From: Halopseudomonas salina
Lineage (GTDB): Bacteria > Pseudomonadota > Gammaproteobacteria > Pseudomonadales > Pseudomonadaceae
Assembly (NCBI RefSeq): GCF_008641105.1
Contig: NZ_VTTI01000001.1
Coordinates: 145,750-209,749, forward strand
Length of the DNA: 64,000 nucleotides
Direction: 5' to 3'
Shown here: positions 25,113 through 32,869 of the stretch, piece after piece
Layout of the letters: each line of letters begins with the position of its first letter
Numbering within the stretch: position 1 is the stretch's first letter
Made by a program: the position numbers and the translations under genes
The notes under the pieces: model-generated
The model's input: only the letters and a program-made list of their open reading frames with translations
What the model was told of the DNA's origin: nothing
The model's database searches: none

Positions 25113-25466
25113 GTGACTGCATTTGGCTTCTTATCTTTGGGTGCTAGCGCAGGTGTGATCACTGGGCTTCTGATGTCGAGAACGAGGAACGTGGCGGTTG
25201 GCCCGGGGTTCCTTATCGCGGCCATGTTACCAATCTTTTTAGCTAGTGCTGCTGTCCTCACGCTTCCGACTCTCGCAACCCACGAACTTTCTGGATTTTA
25301 CCCGGTAGGTCTGCTGCTATCACTGATGCTGCAACAAGCGGGACAGTTGGTTATGGCAAAGCTCGAGGGATCTTTTGTCTCTGTACTTCTTGGGTACGTC
25401 TACGGTGTCGTCGCGATAGGTGCTACCGTTGCGGCGCTTGTGTTCGCTTTCATAACCCATTACTAA
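25113..25466 (+). CDS. Small integral membrane protein, GTG start
   Basis: This 117-residue, very hydrophobic protein has four predicted membrane helices (about 3-20, 30-51, 62-82 and 90-114) with short polar loops. It starts at a GTG. It is transcribed divergently from the cupin/Dcd/ThiL operon, 136 bp away, so the two may share a regulatory region and possibly a function. No family was recognised. Confidence 0.5.
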   Translation: MTAFGFLSLGASAGVITGLLMSRTRNVAVGPGFLIAAMLPIFLASAAVLTLPTLATHELSGFYPVGLLLSLMLQQAGQLVMAKLEGSFVSVLLGYVYGVVAIGATVAALVFAFITHY

Positions 25467-26099
25467 AGGTGCATAGGGTGGGCACTCTAAAAACCCTAAA
25501 CTTGCGCGAGTAATTCGGGTCAGTTCAGATGAAAATTAACTATTATGATCCTATGCTGACTCACTTGATTTTCCTCATCTTATGGATTGCCGGCTCTGAA
25601 AAGTGTTTGTTTACCCTCCGTTATGCCCCAAAGGGTTGCTAATGTCGGCTTTTGGACGCTTTGAGCCTGTCGCATTAGCCTGAGATCAGCTAAAACCCAC
25701 CTGATTATACAAAAATCAGCACACTCTTCTTTCAGGTCATCGGCCAATCCAGAAGCATTCCAAGTATCTGACGCATCCAAGTGGCAAACTCATGTAACGT
25801 CCTGGCTTAGCTCGAAATACTGTCAGGAGCGCGGTATCTCTGAGGCGACGGTTGCGCCGATTATTCAGCAAGCCATCTCGATGGTGCAGTAACCCAGTTG
25901 CATCTTCGTCGGGTAGGACATAACCTGAAGGCAGGTTCCGGGAGCCCCTGCCCTTCCCCAGCGCAATTTACGCCGCGGTGAATGCCTTCCCCTGTCCGCG
26001 TCAGCGGATCGCGTTAAACCATACATTGGGTCAATCCTACGATCTTTGAATCGTCTGGAACGGGGGAGCAGATGCAAACCAGATCTGAGGAAGCCCCGT
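25467..26099. other. Intergenic region with a possible gene remnant
   Basis: These 630 bp lie between the small membrane protein and the gene starting at 26100. The only protein-like feature is the start-less open stretch ending at 25892, listed separately. The segment 25900-26050 shows nothing recognisable and should contain the next promoter. Confidence 0.5.
25665..25892 (+). pseudogene. Start-less C-terminal protein fragment
   Basis: An open stretch of 75 codons ends at TAA 25890-25892 and reads like a real protein C terminus in its last 45 residues (WLSSKYCQERGISEATV and following). No ATG, GTG or TTG occurs in its first part, and a stop lies at 25662-25664. It may be the tail of a gene truncated by rearrangement. 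Chance cannot be excluded. Confidence 0.25.
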
Positions 26100-26981
26100 A
26101 TGTGCCTATCTCGCAAGCAAGTCCTTGAACTAGCCAAAATCCTGCATTCGACGACCAAAGCCCTTGGTCAAAGCAGCAAACTATCTACACATCAAGAAAA
26201 ACTCAGCCACTTGCTGGGCTACCGTCATTGGAATGCGGCAAGTGCTGGCCTTCCAGAGACGATCCCTGAGGAAACTGCGGCAGCGATCGCCTTGTTGGAG
26301 GTTCCTGGCCAAACACCAATGACGTTTCTGGCACATGGGCGTGCCGCGCCTTGGAAAATGCCATTGGTGGTTCGTGATTACCTGATCGCCCAATCCTTGG
26401 ACCCCGATGGGTTTGGGGTTACCAGCTACACAAGGCCTACCCCTGTGTTAGCTCAGAAGCCCAGATTCCTCACCATTGGCTTTAGCAGGGCTGTCGACGA
26501 GCACACCGAGTACAGAGAGCCGCTAGACCCCAACGACATCAGTTACTGTCATCATAACCACACCCCTATCGTGGTGACCTTCGCTGATCATACAGGGAGG
26601 TTTTCCTTCAAGCTGACCCTCTGGCTTGTGACTTTCTCCGCCCTGAGTGATTCACCGATTTACTTCAACGGTGCCTCGCACAAGCCTATGTACAACAGCA
26701 TTGTTGAGACAGTTACTGGGGTAGAGCCCTTCAATCGCAAGGGTTATTGCTTGGTTAATAGTGATGATGCGCGGAATCCACATGCCGTTATCAAGTGCGA
26801 TGAGCAGGGTAGGGAGATTGAGCACATCAGAAACCTCCCGCCCCTACCCGAGAGAGAGCTTTGGGCCGAACTGAAGACGTACAATAACCAACTCAACCTA
26901 TCCCTCACGGACGCAGCAGAGATAACGCAATCTACGGTGTACATGTACGCCGAGTATGCTGGAGGAGAAACCTTCGACTGA
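26100..26981 (+). CDS. Hypothetical protein with glyoxalase-superfamily-type N-terminal motif
   Basis: This 293-residue soluble protein has an N-terminal stretch (SRKQVLELAKIL, then HQEKLSHLLGYRHWNAASA) resembling the short domain found at the N terminus of plasmid and island proteins annotated as glyoxalase-superfamily-like, in which a helix is followed by GYxHWNA. The rest is mixed alpha/beta, and I recognise no catalytic motif. The start at 26100 was preferred over 26046 because GAGGAAG lies before it. A strong terminator follows the stop directly, so it is a single-gene unit. Confidence 0.55.
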   Translation: MCLSRKQVLELAKILHSTTKALGQSSKLSTHQEKLSHLLGYRHWNAASAGLPETIPEETAAAIALLEVPGQTPMTFLAHGRAAPWKMPLVVRDYLIAQSLDPDGFGVTSYTRPTPVLAQKPRFLTIGFSRAVDEHTEYREPLDPNDISYCHHNHTPIVVTFADHTGRFSFKLTLWLVTFSALSDSPIYFNGASHKPMYNSIVETVTGVEPFNRKGYCLVNSDDARNPHAVIKCDEQGREIEHIRNLPPLPERELWAELKTYNNQLNLSLTDAAEITQSTVYMYAEYAGGETFD

Positions 26982-26995
26982 GGGTGATAAAAGTG

Positions 26996-27023
26996 AAAAA
27001 CCGCCTCCAGGGGCGGTTTTTTT
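26996..27023 (+). terminator. Rho-independent terminator
   Basis: AAAAACCGCC and GGCGGTTTTT form a stem with a 6-base loop, followed by a run of seven T. It begins 15 bp after the stop of the preceding gene. On the minus strand the A-run can also yield a terminator, protecting the convergent repA side. Confidence 0.88.
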
Positions 27024-27142
27024 GTGTCCTACGGAAAGTCGCTTCTTCGCGTAGAGGAAGATCTTTTTTACAGGAGAAGTTACAGGCTCAACAGGAATAC
27101 CTCTGAAAGGCCCGTTCTTAAAGCCTTTGACGAAGGTCAGAA

Positions 27143-27224
27143 GGAGTAAATATGCGTGAAAAAGGAGTAAATATTCATTTAAATGGAGCAGTCATGTGCG
27201 GATATGCGGGAGTAAATATGCGTG
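27143..27224 (+). repeat. Iterons: candidate replication origin of the element
   Basis: GGAGTAAATATGCGTG occurs exactly at 27143-27158 and 27209-27224. GGAGTAAATATTCATT lies at 27164-27179, and a degenerate copy beginning GGAGCAGTCATG lies at 27185. The periods are 21, 21 and 24 bp, close to two helical turns, as in iteron plasmids. The array lies 40 bp beyond the 3' end of the RepA gene. It is the best candidate for the RepA binding site and origin. Confidence 0.7.
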
Positions 27225-27263
27225 GATAAATTGGCAGCTTAGCGACTGCGTCAGCTGGGTAGC

Positions 27264-28244
27264 TTAGGTTGGTTCTGAGACGCGTCGAGGTACTTGAGGT
27301 GCACAGGGCTTAAGAGTCAGCCCCTTTTTGGTGGGTGTCGCCTTTAGTTGCGGCCACAGCAACTTCACGGCATGAAGCGCTTTTCTGAAGTTTTTTTGAA
27401 AATCACTGCGCCCCTGGACGGTATCTGGGTAACCCGCTCCTATTTGGCTCTTCAAATCGGACCATGGTATTTCAGTCCACTTGGATAAATAGCTAACTCT
27501 GTAAGTCGCCCAGCAGTAGACGTCAAACGACATCGATGATTTTAAATGCCGTATAAAACGTTTATCGATGGGCACCGCTTTACTGGTAACGAGCTCGTAA
27601 AATCCCGATGAAAGCTCTATGTATGAGTCCTTTGTGCTATCGAAGGTCTTAGGCCACAATTCGAACCTATCTACTACGCGCAAAGGCCCCAAGCTGATAA
27701 CAACCGACCCGGTCTCTCCTTGAATTTTAGTTACGCTGACCGTCACCGTAGCATTGAATAGCCTGTCCATTTGGTCGCGAAATGGGTATATCGATCCACT
27801 TTTCCCACCTGTAGCCCTAAGCCCCAGATCAGCCATAAACCGCTTTAAAGAAGCGCCCAAACTTAGCAGCCGAGCTTCGGAATTCGTAATTTGGCCACGC
27901 GCTAATTTAGCCGCGTTGCGCACGGCCTCGGTGGTTATCCAAACCAAGAGCAGCCGGGGATATCTCCCATAGGGTAAACCTACTGCCGGTTGACTCGTAA
28001 CATGAAAAGTTAAATTTCCATTGATACGAGTCCAGGAACTGTCGGAATTTTTACTATGTGGTAGGTTAGCCTGCAGTAAGGTTTTCGCTAAAAAGCCAAT
28101 TTCTCCCGCCTCCTGAGCAGTTTGGTTTTCGATAGCAAGCATTTGATCGATAGCGCGATCCATGCGCTTTAACTTGGGACCGCTCAACCCCAATCCGCTT
28201 GACATGGTCTCGTCATCATCAGCAGAAGTTTGTTCTTGCTCCAT
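27264..28244 (-). CDS. repA: Plasmid-type replication initiator, RepA family
   Basis: This 326-residue protein has the features of plasmid RepA (RepA_C, PF04796-like). They are a central region RLLLVWITTEAVRNAAKLARG, the adjacent SLGASLKRFMADLGLRATGGKSG and DQMDRLFNATVTVS, and a C-terminal winged-helix-like part ending in a basic tail. Such proteins bind iterons and open the origin; a matching iteron array lies just downstream. The ATG at 28244 overlaps the stop of the preceding small gene by one base (TGATG), indicating coupled translation. It suggests that the excised island circle can replicate, which is inference. Confidence 0.75.
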   Translation of the reverse strand: MEQEQTSADDDETMSSGLGLSGPKLKRMDRAIDQMLAIENQTAQEAGEIGFLAKTLLQANLPHSKNSDSSWTRINGNLTFHVTSQPAVGLPYGRYPRLLLVWITTEAVRNAAKLARGQITNSEARLLSLGASLKRFMADLGLRATGGKSGSIYPFRDQMDRLFNATVTVSVTKIQGETGSVVISLGPLRVVDRFELWPKTFDSTKDSYIELSSGFYELVTSKAVPIDKRFIRHLKSSMSFDVYCWATYRVSYLSKWTEIPWSDLKSQIGAGYPDTVQGRSDFQKNFRKALHAVKLLWPQLKATPTKKGLTLKPCAPQVPRRVSEPT

Positions 28245-28504
28245 CAATCACGGCCCAGCCGAGCAGCCAGAATTAGAGCAAGCTCAGGCGCACTGTAATA
28301 GACGCGACGGCCAAATCGGACCATCGACGGACCGAGCTCTCGTCGAAGCTGAGACTCTTCCCGAGCAAGCTCCCAGTTCAGTCCGCCAATACGACGATCG
28401 AGCAAATCTGCGAGCTGTTCGCGACTAAGCATCATGCCGTAAGTCGCGATCAGGTTTTTTTCGATTTTTTCCGCAGCATGCTCGCGGTTACTAGGGTCAA
28501 CCAT
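28244..28504 (-). CDS. Small DNA-binding-like protein upstream of repA
   Basis: This 86-residue protein resembles small AlpA-type or plasmid control proteins: a helical segment MMLSREQLADLLDRRIGGLNWELARE, then RRVYYSAPELALILAARL, consistent with a winged helix-turn-helix. The start at 28504 has GGAG 6 bases upstream; the open frame also extends 4 codons to a TTG. It is translationally coupled to repA. A role in controlling repA or integrase expression is likely from context but unproven. Confidence 0.6.
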   Translation of the reverse strand: MVDPSNREHAAEKIEKNLIATYGMMLSREQLADLLDRRIGGLNWELAREESQLRRELGPSMVRFGRRVYYSAPELALILAARLGRD

Positions 28505-28601
28505 GTGAAACTCCAATATTCTATGGGTTTCACTAATAGTGCGAAGAGGTGCCCCTTTTTCGGCCCTTTTTGGGGCCCCCTCGCAAAAAACTCAAAATAA
28601 A

Positions 28602-28621
28602 ATCTTTCGCATGCGAAAGAT
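28602..28621 (-). terminator. 20-bp perfect palindrome after the integrase gene
   Basis: ATCTTTCGCATGCGAAAGAT is a perfect palindrome 12 bp beyond the integrase stop. On the minus strand it is followed by TTATTTT, so it may terminate integrase transcription. It also lies about 100 bp upstream of the small regulator-like gene and could be an operator instead. Confidence 0.5.
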
Positions 28622-28633
28622 GGCTGTATTTCT

Positions 28634-29704
28634 CTAGATTTGCCGCTGCTTGCGCAGCAAATCAATACGCTCCACGAGGTCTTCCGCCCGCAGGTGGGTG
28701 TACCTTTTAACCATTTGCATCGACTTATGGCCGCTAATGGCAGACACCTCTTGATCCGAGAGCCCAACCTCTACTAAGCGGCTAACCGCCTCGTGTCTCA
28801 GGTCGTGAAAGCGCAGGTCACGCATTCCCAGTCGGTTTCTAATCTGTTGCCATGTCTTATTGAAGGCATAAGAACGTCTGCGGCCGTTTGCGCCCGGCTC
28901 CCCAAAAAAAATCAGATCAGTGTCGATAGGTCGATATGGATGGTCGAGCGCCCGGCTGAAAACCGCAGTCGCGGCTTTACTGAGCGGTACCACGCGACGC
29001 TCGCCGTTCTTGGTGGCGCTTAATGTGATGATTCGGCGTCGGATATCTACCTGCGATCTTCGGAGATTAGTGATTTCGGAGGACCGCATCCCCGTCTCGA
29101 TAGCAACCCGGACGATGTAGCCGAGAAATGGGTTCGAATGAGCGTCAACGGCAGCATAAAGACGACGCTCCTCGTCAGGCGTCAGACGTCTATCCCTCCC
29201 CCTTCCCGCCGCAGGCTTTCGGACATTCAAGACCGGATTGAACGGAAGCCCGACACCCCACTCTCTGATGCAGACGTTGAACATGTGACTGAGCAACGCC
29301 AGCTCAAGGCGAACCGAATTGTTGCTAACAGGTGTATTGCGCCGCGTTGCCTCATTTAGACGCTGATCCCGGTAGCCAGAGATCAGTTCTGCAGACAGGG
29401 CTGCTAAGGAATAGCCCCCAAGCCTACGAACGAGGTTCTTCGCGCTGCCTTGCTCGCTAATAAGGGTTTTAGGGGCTTTGGTGGGGCTGACTTCCGAGAG
29501 GTAACGTTTGAGAGCCTGTTCGAGCGTCGTTCGTTCCGAGGCTGTGCGCTGAATATAAACGCCGCGCACCATTTCATCCTCGACCCGCCGGGACCAGTCA
29601 AGGGCATCACGTTTTGTACGAAAGGTCTTCGAGGTAGTAGGCCATCCGTTTTTGCGGATGAGGGCTTTCCAGGTACCAGAGGGGGTTTTAACGAGTGTTG
29701 CCAT
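28634..29704 (-). CDS. int: Tyrosine integrase of the genomic island
   Basis: This 356-residue phage-type integrase catalyses integration and excision at the tRNA-Thr site. It has an N-terminal arm-binding domain (SGTWKALIRKNGWPTTSKTF), a SAM-like core-binding domain (about 60-155), and a catalytic domain with ETGMRSSEITNL (Arg I), the KNGERRVVPL beta strand Lys, HDLRHEAVSRL (His-x-x-Arg), SGHKSMQMVKRY (His and the nucleophilic Tyr). All catalytic residues are present. The start at 29704 has CGGAG upstream; the frame extends 19 codons further without support. It lies 107 bp inside the right attachment repeat. TGTACC/T repeats upstream of its start may be arm sites that also autoregulate it. 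Confidence 0.92.
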   Translation of the reverse strand: MATLVKTPSGTWKALIRKNGWPTTSKTFRTKRDALDWSRRVEDEMVRGVYIQRTASERTTLEQALKRYLSEVSPTKAPKTLISEQGSAKNLVRRLGGYSLAALSAELISGYRDQRLNEATRRNTPVSNNSVRLELALLSHMFNVCIREWGVGLPFNPVLNVRKPAAGRGRDRRLTPDEERRLYAAVDAHSNPFLGYIVRVAIETGMRSSEITNLRRSQVDIRRRIITLSATKNGERRVVPLSKAATAVFSRALDHPYRPIDTDLIFFGEPGANGRRRSYAFNKTWQQIRNRLGMRDLRFHDLRHEAVSRLVEVGLSDQEVSAISGHKSMQMVKRYTHLRAEDLVERIDLLRKQRQI

Positions 29705-29734
29705 GCCGTTCTCCGAGGTGGCGATCAGTACGAC

Positions 29735-29751
29735 TGTACTGAAAATGTACC
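29735..29751 (+). repeat. TGTACT/TGTACC pair at the right island end
   Basis: TGTACT (29735-29740) and TGTACC (29746-29751) are spaced 11 bp apart, like the TGTACC array at the left end. They lie between the attachment repeat and the integrase start. They are candidate arm-type integrase sites and possibly an integrase operator. Confidence 0.5.
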
Positions 29752-29810
29752 TCGGGAACATCTGAATGCGGTGTCAAAAACTGCAGCATCGCTGCAGCCC
29801 CTGATTTATA

Positions 29811-29886
<76 letters not shown>

Positions 29887-29895
29887 GCGGGGTGC

Positions 29896-29923
29896 ATTAT
29901 ATCTAGGCTGTGTGCTGTGTAAA
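29896..29923 (-). promoter_or_regulatory. Sigma-70 promoter of tRNA-Thr
   Basis: On the minus strand, TTTACA (29918-29923) and TATAAT (29896-29901) are separated by 16 bp. The -10 box ends 9 bp before the tRNA 5' end, so the transcript would start almost at the mature end. Confidence 0.75.
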
Positions 29924-30047
29924 GACGTGAGAGGCCCTTGGAGTGAAATTTCCTGGTTTCAGGGGTTATTCATAGGGTTGGCCAGCTTGTGCATGAAATC
30001 TATAGCAGCACTTGACAAAGAGGCCTTAACCTCTTGTTTCTTCTCGG

Positions 30048-30185
30048 TTATCCACTTTGATTCATTTTTGATCAGATAGCTGAAAGCCGCATTCTGTGTG
30101 GCTTTCAGGGAGATACTAATAAGTCATCAACATTGTTATGCACAGACGCCGGGGATAAGTTACCAGACCGCGCATCTGTGGATAA
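30048..30185. promoter_or_regulatory. Cluster of DnaA-box matches
   Basis: TTATCCACT (30048-30056), TTATGCACA (30136-30144), the complement of TTATCCCCG (30150-30158) and the complement of TTATCCACA (30177-30185) fall within 138 bp. Two match TTATNCACA exactly. Such density is unusual outside oriC and DnaA-regulated loci. A DnaA-titrating or regulatory site is possible; nothing here identifies it as the chromosomal origin. Confidence 0.45.
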
Positions 30186-30202
30186 GTCTGTGTGCAAGCC
30201 GT

Positions 30203-31426
30203 TCACAGACTGGTGATGACTTGTGCGCAAGGTCTTTCCGCAATCAGTAGAAAATTGCGCGGCGTCAGCTCCGATGGGCAGAACAGGCCGATCTCGACAC
30301 GGTAGCCCGCCTCTTGCATGAACAGGGCCCGGTCCAGGAGCAACCACATCTCCAACGGCCTGCGAAAGAGTCCGCGCACAAGCTCGAGATTGCGCACCTC
30401 GGCAAGCCGTTGCCAGCCGCGCCGCTCCATCTCCGGCCAACTGTCAGGCTCTGGCAAATCCAGCTGGTGATAGTTGGCCAGCTCACGGCAGAAAGACGCA
30501 ATACCGTTATTAGTGGCGCTTTCCGGACGCGAGGGGGTAGGCAGATACTGGTCCGAGTTCCGCGCTTCGCGCTGCCACAGATCAAATGCCAGACGCCATG
30601 CCATGGAGCAATCCCGCAGGCGGCGCGCCCGCTGGCCTGCAGTAACACTCTCCTGCATCGGCAGACCAAGATCGTCTTTGCTGAGTTTTAACTGCGCAAT
30701 TCTGGCTGTGTCTGACAAGGGCTGATACTCCGGCCCCTCGATGCGGTTATAGCAGCAGGGCGCCAGCGCCACCTGAACGCATCTGCTGGCTGCTGCCTGC
30801 TGCAGTAGCGTCATATGTAACTGCCCACAGGCGTGCAGCGCCACAAGGCTTTGCTCGGGTGCCAGATGATGCCAGGTCGCTGGGCTGAGAACGTCTGCAT
30901 CCTGATGCCGAGCGCTAAGGTGAAATTGCTCACTGAGCTTTTCACCATCGCGGTTGAGCTGTTCATTGTGCTCCAGACACAACAGAGGATGCCCCGTCTT
31001 CCAGGCAAGCACGCGACCCAGATGGCCCTTCCCCGCGCACCAGTCAACCCAGTGGCTGGCTGGCTGTTGCCAACGAGCCTGGCTTGCCTGGGCAAAGCGG
31101 GATATCTGCTGCCATTTGCGTCCGGGGATGTGACGGTACAGCGGTTCAGGAAGCTCGTCGTGCCGCTGTGAAGACCAGTCAGGCAACCGCGTCAGGGCGA
31201 TACCTGCTCGCGCCAAATTACCAAAGGGCGCGGGTGCATCGAGCAGATGAAGCTGGGTATGCGCCTGTTCAGCCTGCTCCAGGCTGCGCCTGCGTAGCCA
31301 GATGGCAAGCTCGGGCCATTGGTTTTCCCAGGAGCACTGGTGCTCGGTAAAGGGTTTGGCTCGCCAAAGCTGTTGATGCTCAACGAGCCAGGCATCCAGT
31401 TGCTGGAAGCGCTCGGCAAAATTCAT
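30203..31426 (-). CDS. SAM-dependent methyltransferase-domain protein
   Basis: This is a 407-residue protein with a class I methyltransferase core in its middle. Motif I is WVDWCAGKGHLGRVLA (about 147-162), followed by the acidic strand LLCLEHN and the pair ALHACGQLH and LAPCCYNR, a layout shared with PF13679-type enzymes thought to act on RNA or protein. The N- and C-terminal helical extensions carry no known motif. It is the last gene of a run that starts with an amino-acid ABC transporter, 8 bp downstream of a permease gene, so it is probably co-transcribed. The substrate is unknown. Confidence 0.75.
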   Translation of the reverse strand: MNFAERFQQLDAWLVEHQQLWRAKPFTEHQCSWENQWPELAIWLRRRSLEQAEQAHTQLHLLDAPAPFGNLARAGIALTRLPDWSSQRHDELPEPLYRHIPGRKWQQISRFAQASQARWQQPASHWVDWCAGKGHLGRVLAWKTGHPLLCLEHNEQLNRDGEKLSEQFHLSARHQDADVLSPATWHHLAPEQSLVALHACGQLHMTLLQQAAASRCVQVALAPCCYNRIEGPEYQPLSDTARIAQLKLSKDDLGLPMQESVTAGQRARRLRDCSMAWRLAFDLWQREARNSDQYLPTPSRPESATNNGIASFCRELANYHQLDLPEPDSWPEMERRGWQRLAEVRNLELVRGLFRRPLEMWLLLDRALFMQEAGYRVEIGLFCPSELTPRNFLLIAERPCAQVITSL

Positions 31427-31434
31427 TGTTTGCC

Positions 31435-32136
31435 TCAGCGTTTGCGGCTGGCCTCAACCTTGAGCCAGCGCTCTACCAGCTTGAATAGCTGAGTGAAAAC
31501 CACAGTGATCACCAGGTAAATCAGGCCAGCTACCAGAAAAAACAGCTCGAACTGATAGGTCCGGGCGTTGATGCCGCGCACCACGCCCATGATGTCCATC
31601 AGGGTGATGGTATAGACCACCGCACTGGCCTTGAGCATCAGGATCACTTCGTTGCCGTAGGCAGGCAGACCGATGCGAATGGCACGCGGCAGAATGATGT
31701 ACTGCAACGCCTGCCGCCGGGACATGCCCAGGGCACGAGCCGCCTCCACTTCTCCCCCGGGTACCGACTGAATGGCACCGCGCAGGATCTCCGCGATGTA
31801 GGCAGCCGTGTGCATGGTCATGGTGATCAGCGCGCACCAGTAGGGTTCGCGCAGATAGGGCCAGAACATGCTCTCGCGTACGGCCTCGAACTGCGAGAGT
31901 CCGTAGTAGACCAGAAACAGCTGCAGTAACAGCGGCGTACCGCGAAAAAAGAACACGTAGGTATAGGGTAGCGCGCGCACGTACCAATGGCGCGATGCAC
32001 GGGCGATACCTAGCGGAATGGCGAGGATCAGGCCGACGACCACGGCAATTCCTACCAGCTCCAGGGTCATCAAGGTGCCTTCGAGCAAGTCTGGCAGGAA
32101 TCGCGCGATCATTTCCCAGCGTTCAGCCCAGCTCAC
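31435..32136 (-). CDS. Polar amino-acid ABC transporter permease (HisM-type)
   Basis: This is an inner-membrane permease subunit of 233 residues with about five membrane helices and the EAA loop GGEVEAARALGMSRRQALQYI (about 143-163) that contacts the ATPase. It is the HisM/GlnP-like partner of the upstream permease, whose stop codon overlaps its start by four bases. Together with the periplasmic binding protein and ATPase upstream it forms an importer for a basic or polar amino acid; the order matches the PA5152-PA5155 transporter of P. aeruginosa as I recall it. The exact substrate cannot be read off. Confidence 0.9.
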   Translation of the reverse strand: MSWAERWEMIARFLPDLLEGTLMTLELVGIAVVVGLILAIPLGIARASRHWYVRALPYTYVFFFRGTPLLLQLFLVYYGLSQFEAVRESMFWPYLREPYWCALITMTMHTAAYIAEILRGAIQSVPGGEVEAARALGMSRRQALQYIILPRAIRIGLPAYGNEVILMLKASAVVYTITLMDIMGVVRGINARTYQFELFFLVAGLIYLVITVVFTQLFKLVERWLKVEASRKR

Positions 32137-32825
32137 AGTTCAGTCCTCACAAAACCCCGGTTGGCTCGCCGCTCGAACACATGCAGTGCAGCCATGATAA
32201 TCACCGTCAACCCAAGATAAATGAGTGCGGCCATGAAGTAGAAGGTGAAGGGCTCCTTGGTGGCATTGGCGGCAAACTGCGCCTTGCGCATGATTTCTTC
32301 CAGACTGATCAGCGATACCAGAGCGGTGTCCTTGAGCAGAATCAGATACAGATTACCCAGGCCTGGCAACGCGACGCGCCACAACTGGGGCAGAGTAATA
32401 CGCCAGAAGATTCGGGTTCGCGACATACCCAGGGCCAGTCCAGCCTCTTTCTGGCCGCTTGGAATGGCCAGCAAGGCGCCCCGGAATACCTCGGTAGCAT
32501 AGGCACCAAAGCACAGACCGAGGGCCAGGGTGCCGGCAATGAACGGGCTCAGCGTCAGGTAGGGGTTGCCGAAAAAGCTGCCCAGGTAATTGAAAATGGA
32601 GGTGGTACCGTAATAGGCCAGCAACACCCAGAGTGTTTCCGGGATACCGCGCACCACTGATGTGTAAAATCCGCCTACACCTCGCACCAGCGTGTTATCG
32701 GATATTTTCGCACTAGCACCCAGCAGTCCGAGCAGCAACCCGAGTGCAACGGATGCGAGGGACAGGCGGATGGTCATCCAGGTCCCTTCAATCAGGGCCG
32801 GACCAAAACCGTGTAATTCAAACAT
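32133..32825 (-). CDS. Polar amino-acid ABC transporter permease (HisQ-type)
   Basis: This is the second permease of the importer, with 230 residues, five predicted membrane helices and the EAA loop GQKEAGLALGMSRTRIFWRI (about 133-152). It pairs with the HisM-type subunit to form the transmembrane channel. It overlaps the downstream permease gene by four bases and follows the binding-protein gene by 44 bp, in the usual operon order ATPase, binding protein, HisQ, HisM. Confidence 0.9.
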   Translation of the reverse strand: MFELHGFGPALIEGTWMTIRLSLASVALGLLLGLLGASAKISDNTLVRGVGGFYTSVVRGIPETLWVLLAYYGTTSIFNYLGSFFGNPYLTLSPFIAGTLALGLCFGAYATEVFRGALLAIPSGQKEAGLALGMSRTRIFWRITLPQLWRVALPGLGNLYLILLKDTALVSLISLEEIMRKAQFAANATKEPFTFYFMAALIYLGLTVIIMAALHVFERRANRGFVRTEL

Positions 32826-32869
32826 GGGCGGGTATCAGTTCCGGGCCCCGAGGGGCCCGGCCAGTCAGG

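Larger units (their letters stand above)
29887..30202. other. Intergenic region with DnaA-box-like sites
   Basis: This stretch of about 315 bp lies between the methyltransferase stop and tRNA-Thr. It contains the tRNA promoter, a 9-bp inverted repeat CTGAAAGCC/GGCTTTCAG (30080-30088 and 30100-30108), and a group of DnaA-box matches listed separately. Confidence 0.6.

Noticed and set aside
27143..27224. CRISPR repeats
   Set aside because: The copies are 16 bp with 5-8-bp gaps and sit beside a replication-initiator gene, which fits iterons.
30080..30108. Terminator for the methyltransferase gene
   Set aside because: The 9-bp inverted repeat lacks a U-run on the minus strand and lies about 100 bp past the stop, so it was kept only as an unassigned hairpin.
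30048..30185. Chromosomal replication origin
   Set aside because: There are DnaA-box matches, but no dnaA, dnaN, rpmH or gidA nearby and no clear AT-rich unwinding tract. A regulatory cluster is the more careful reading.
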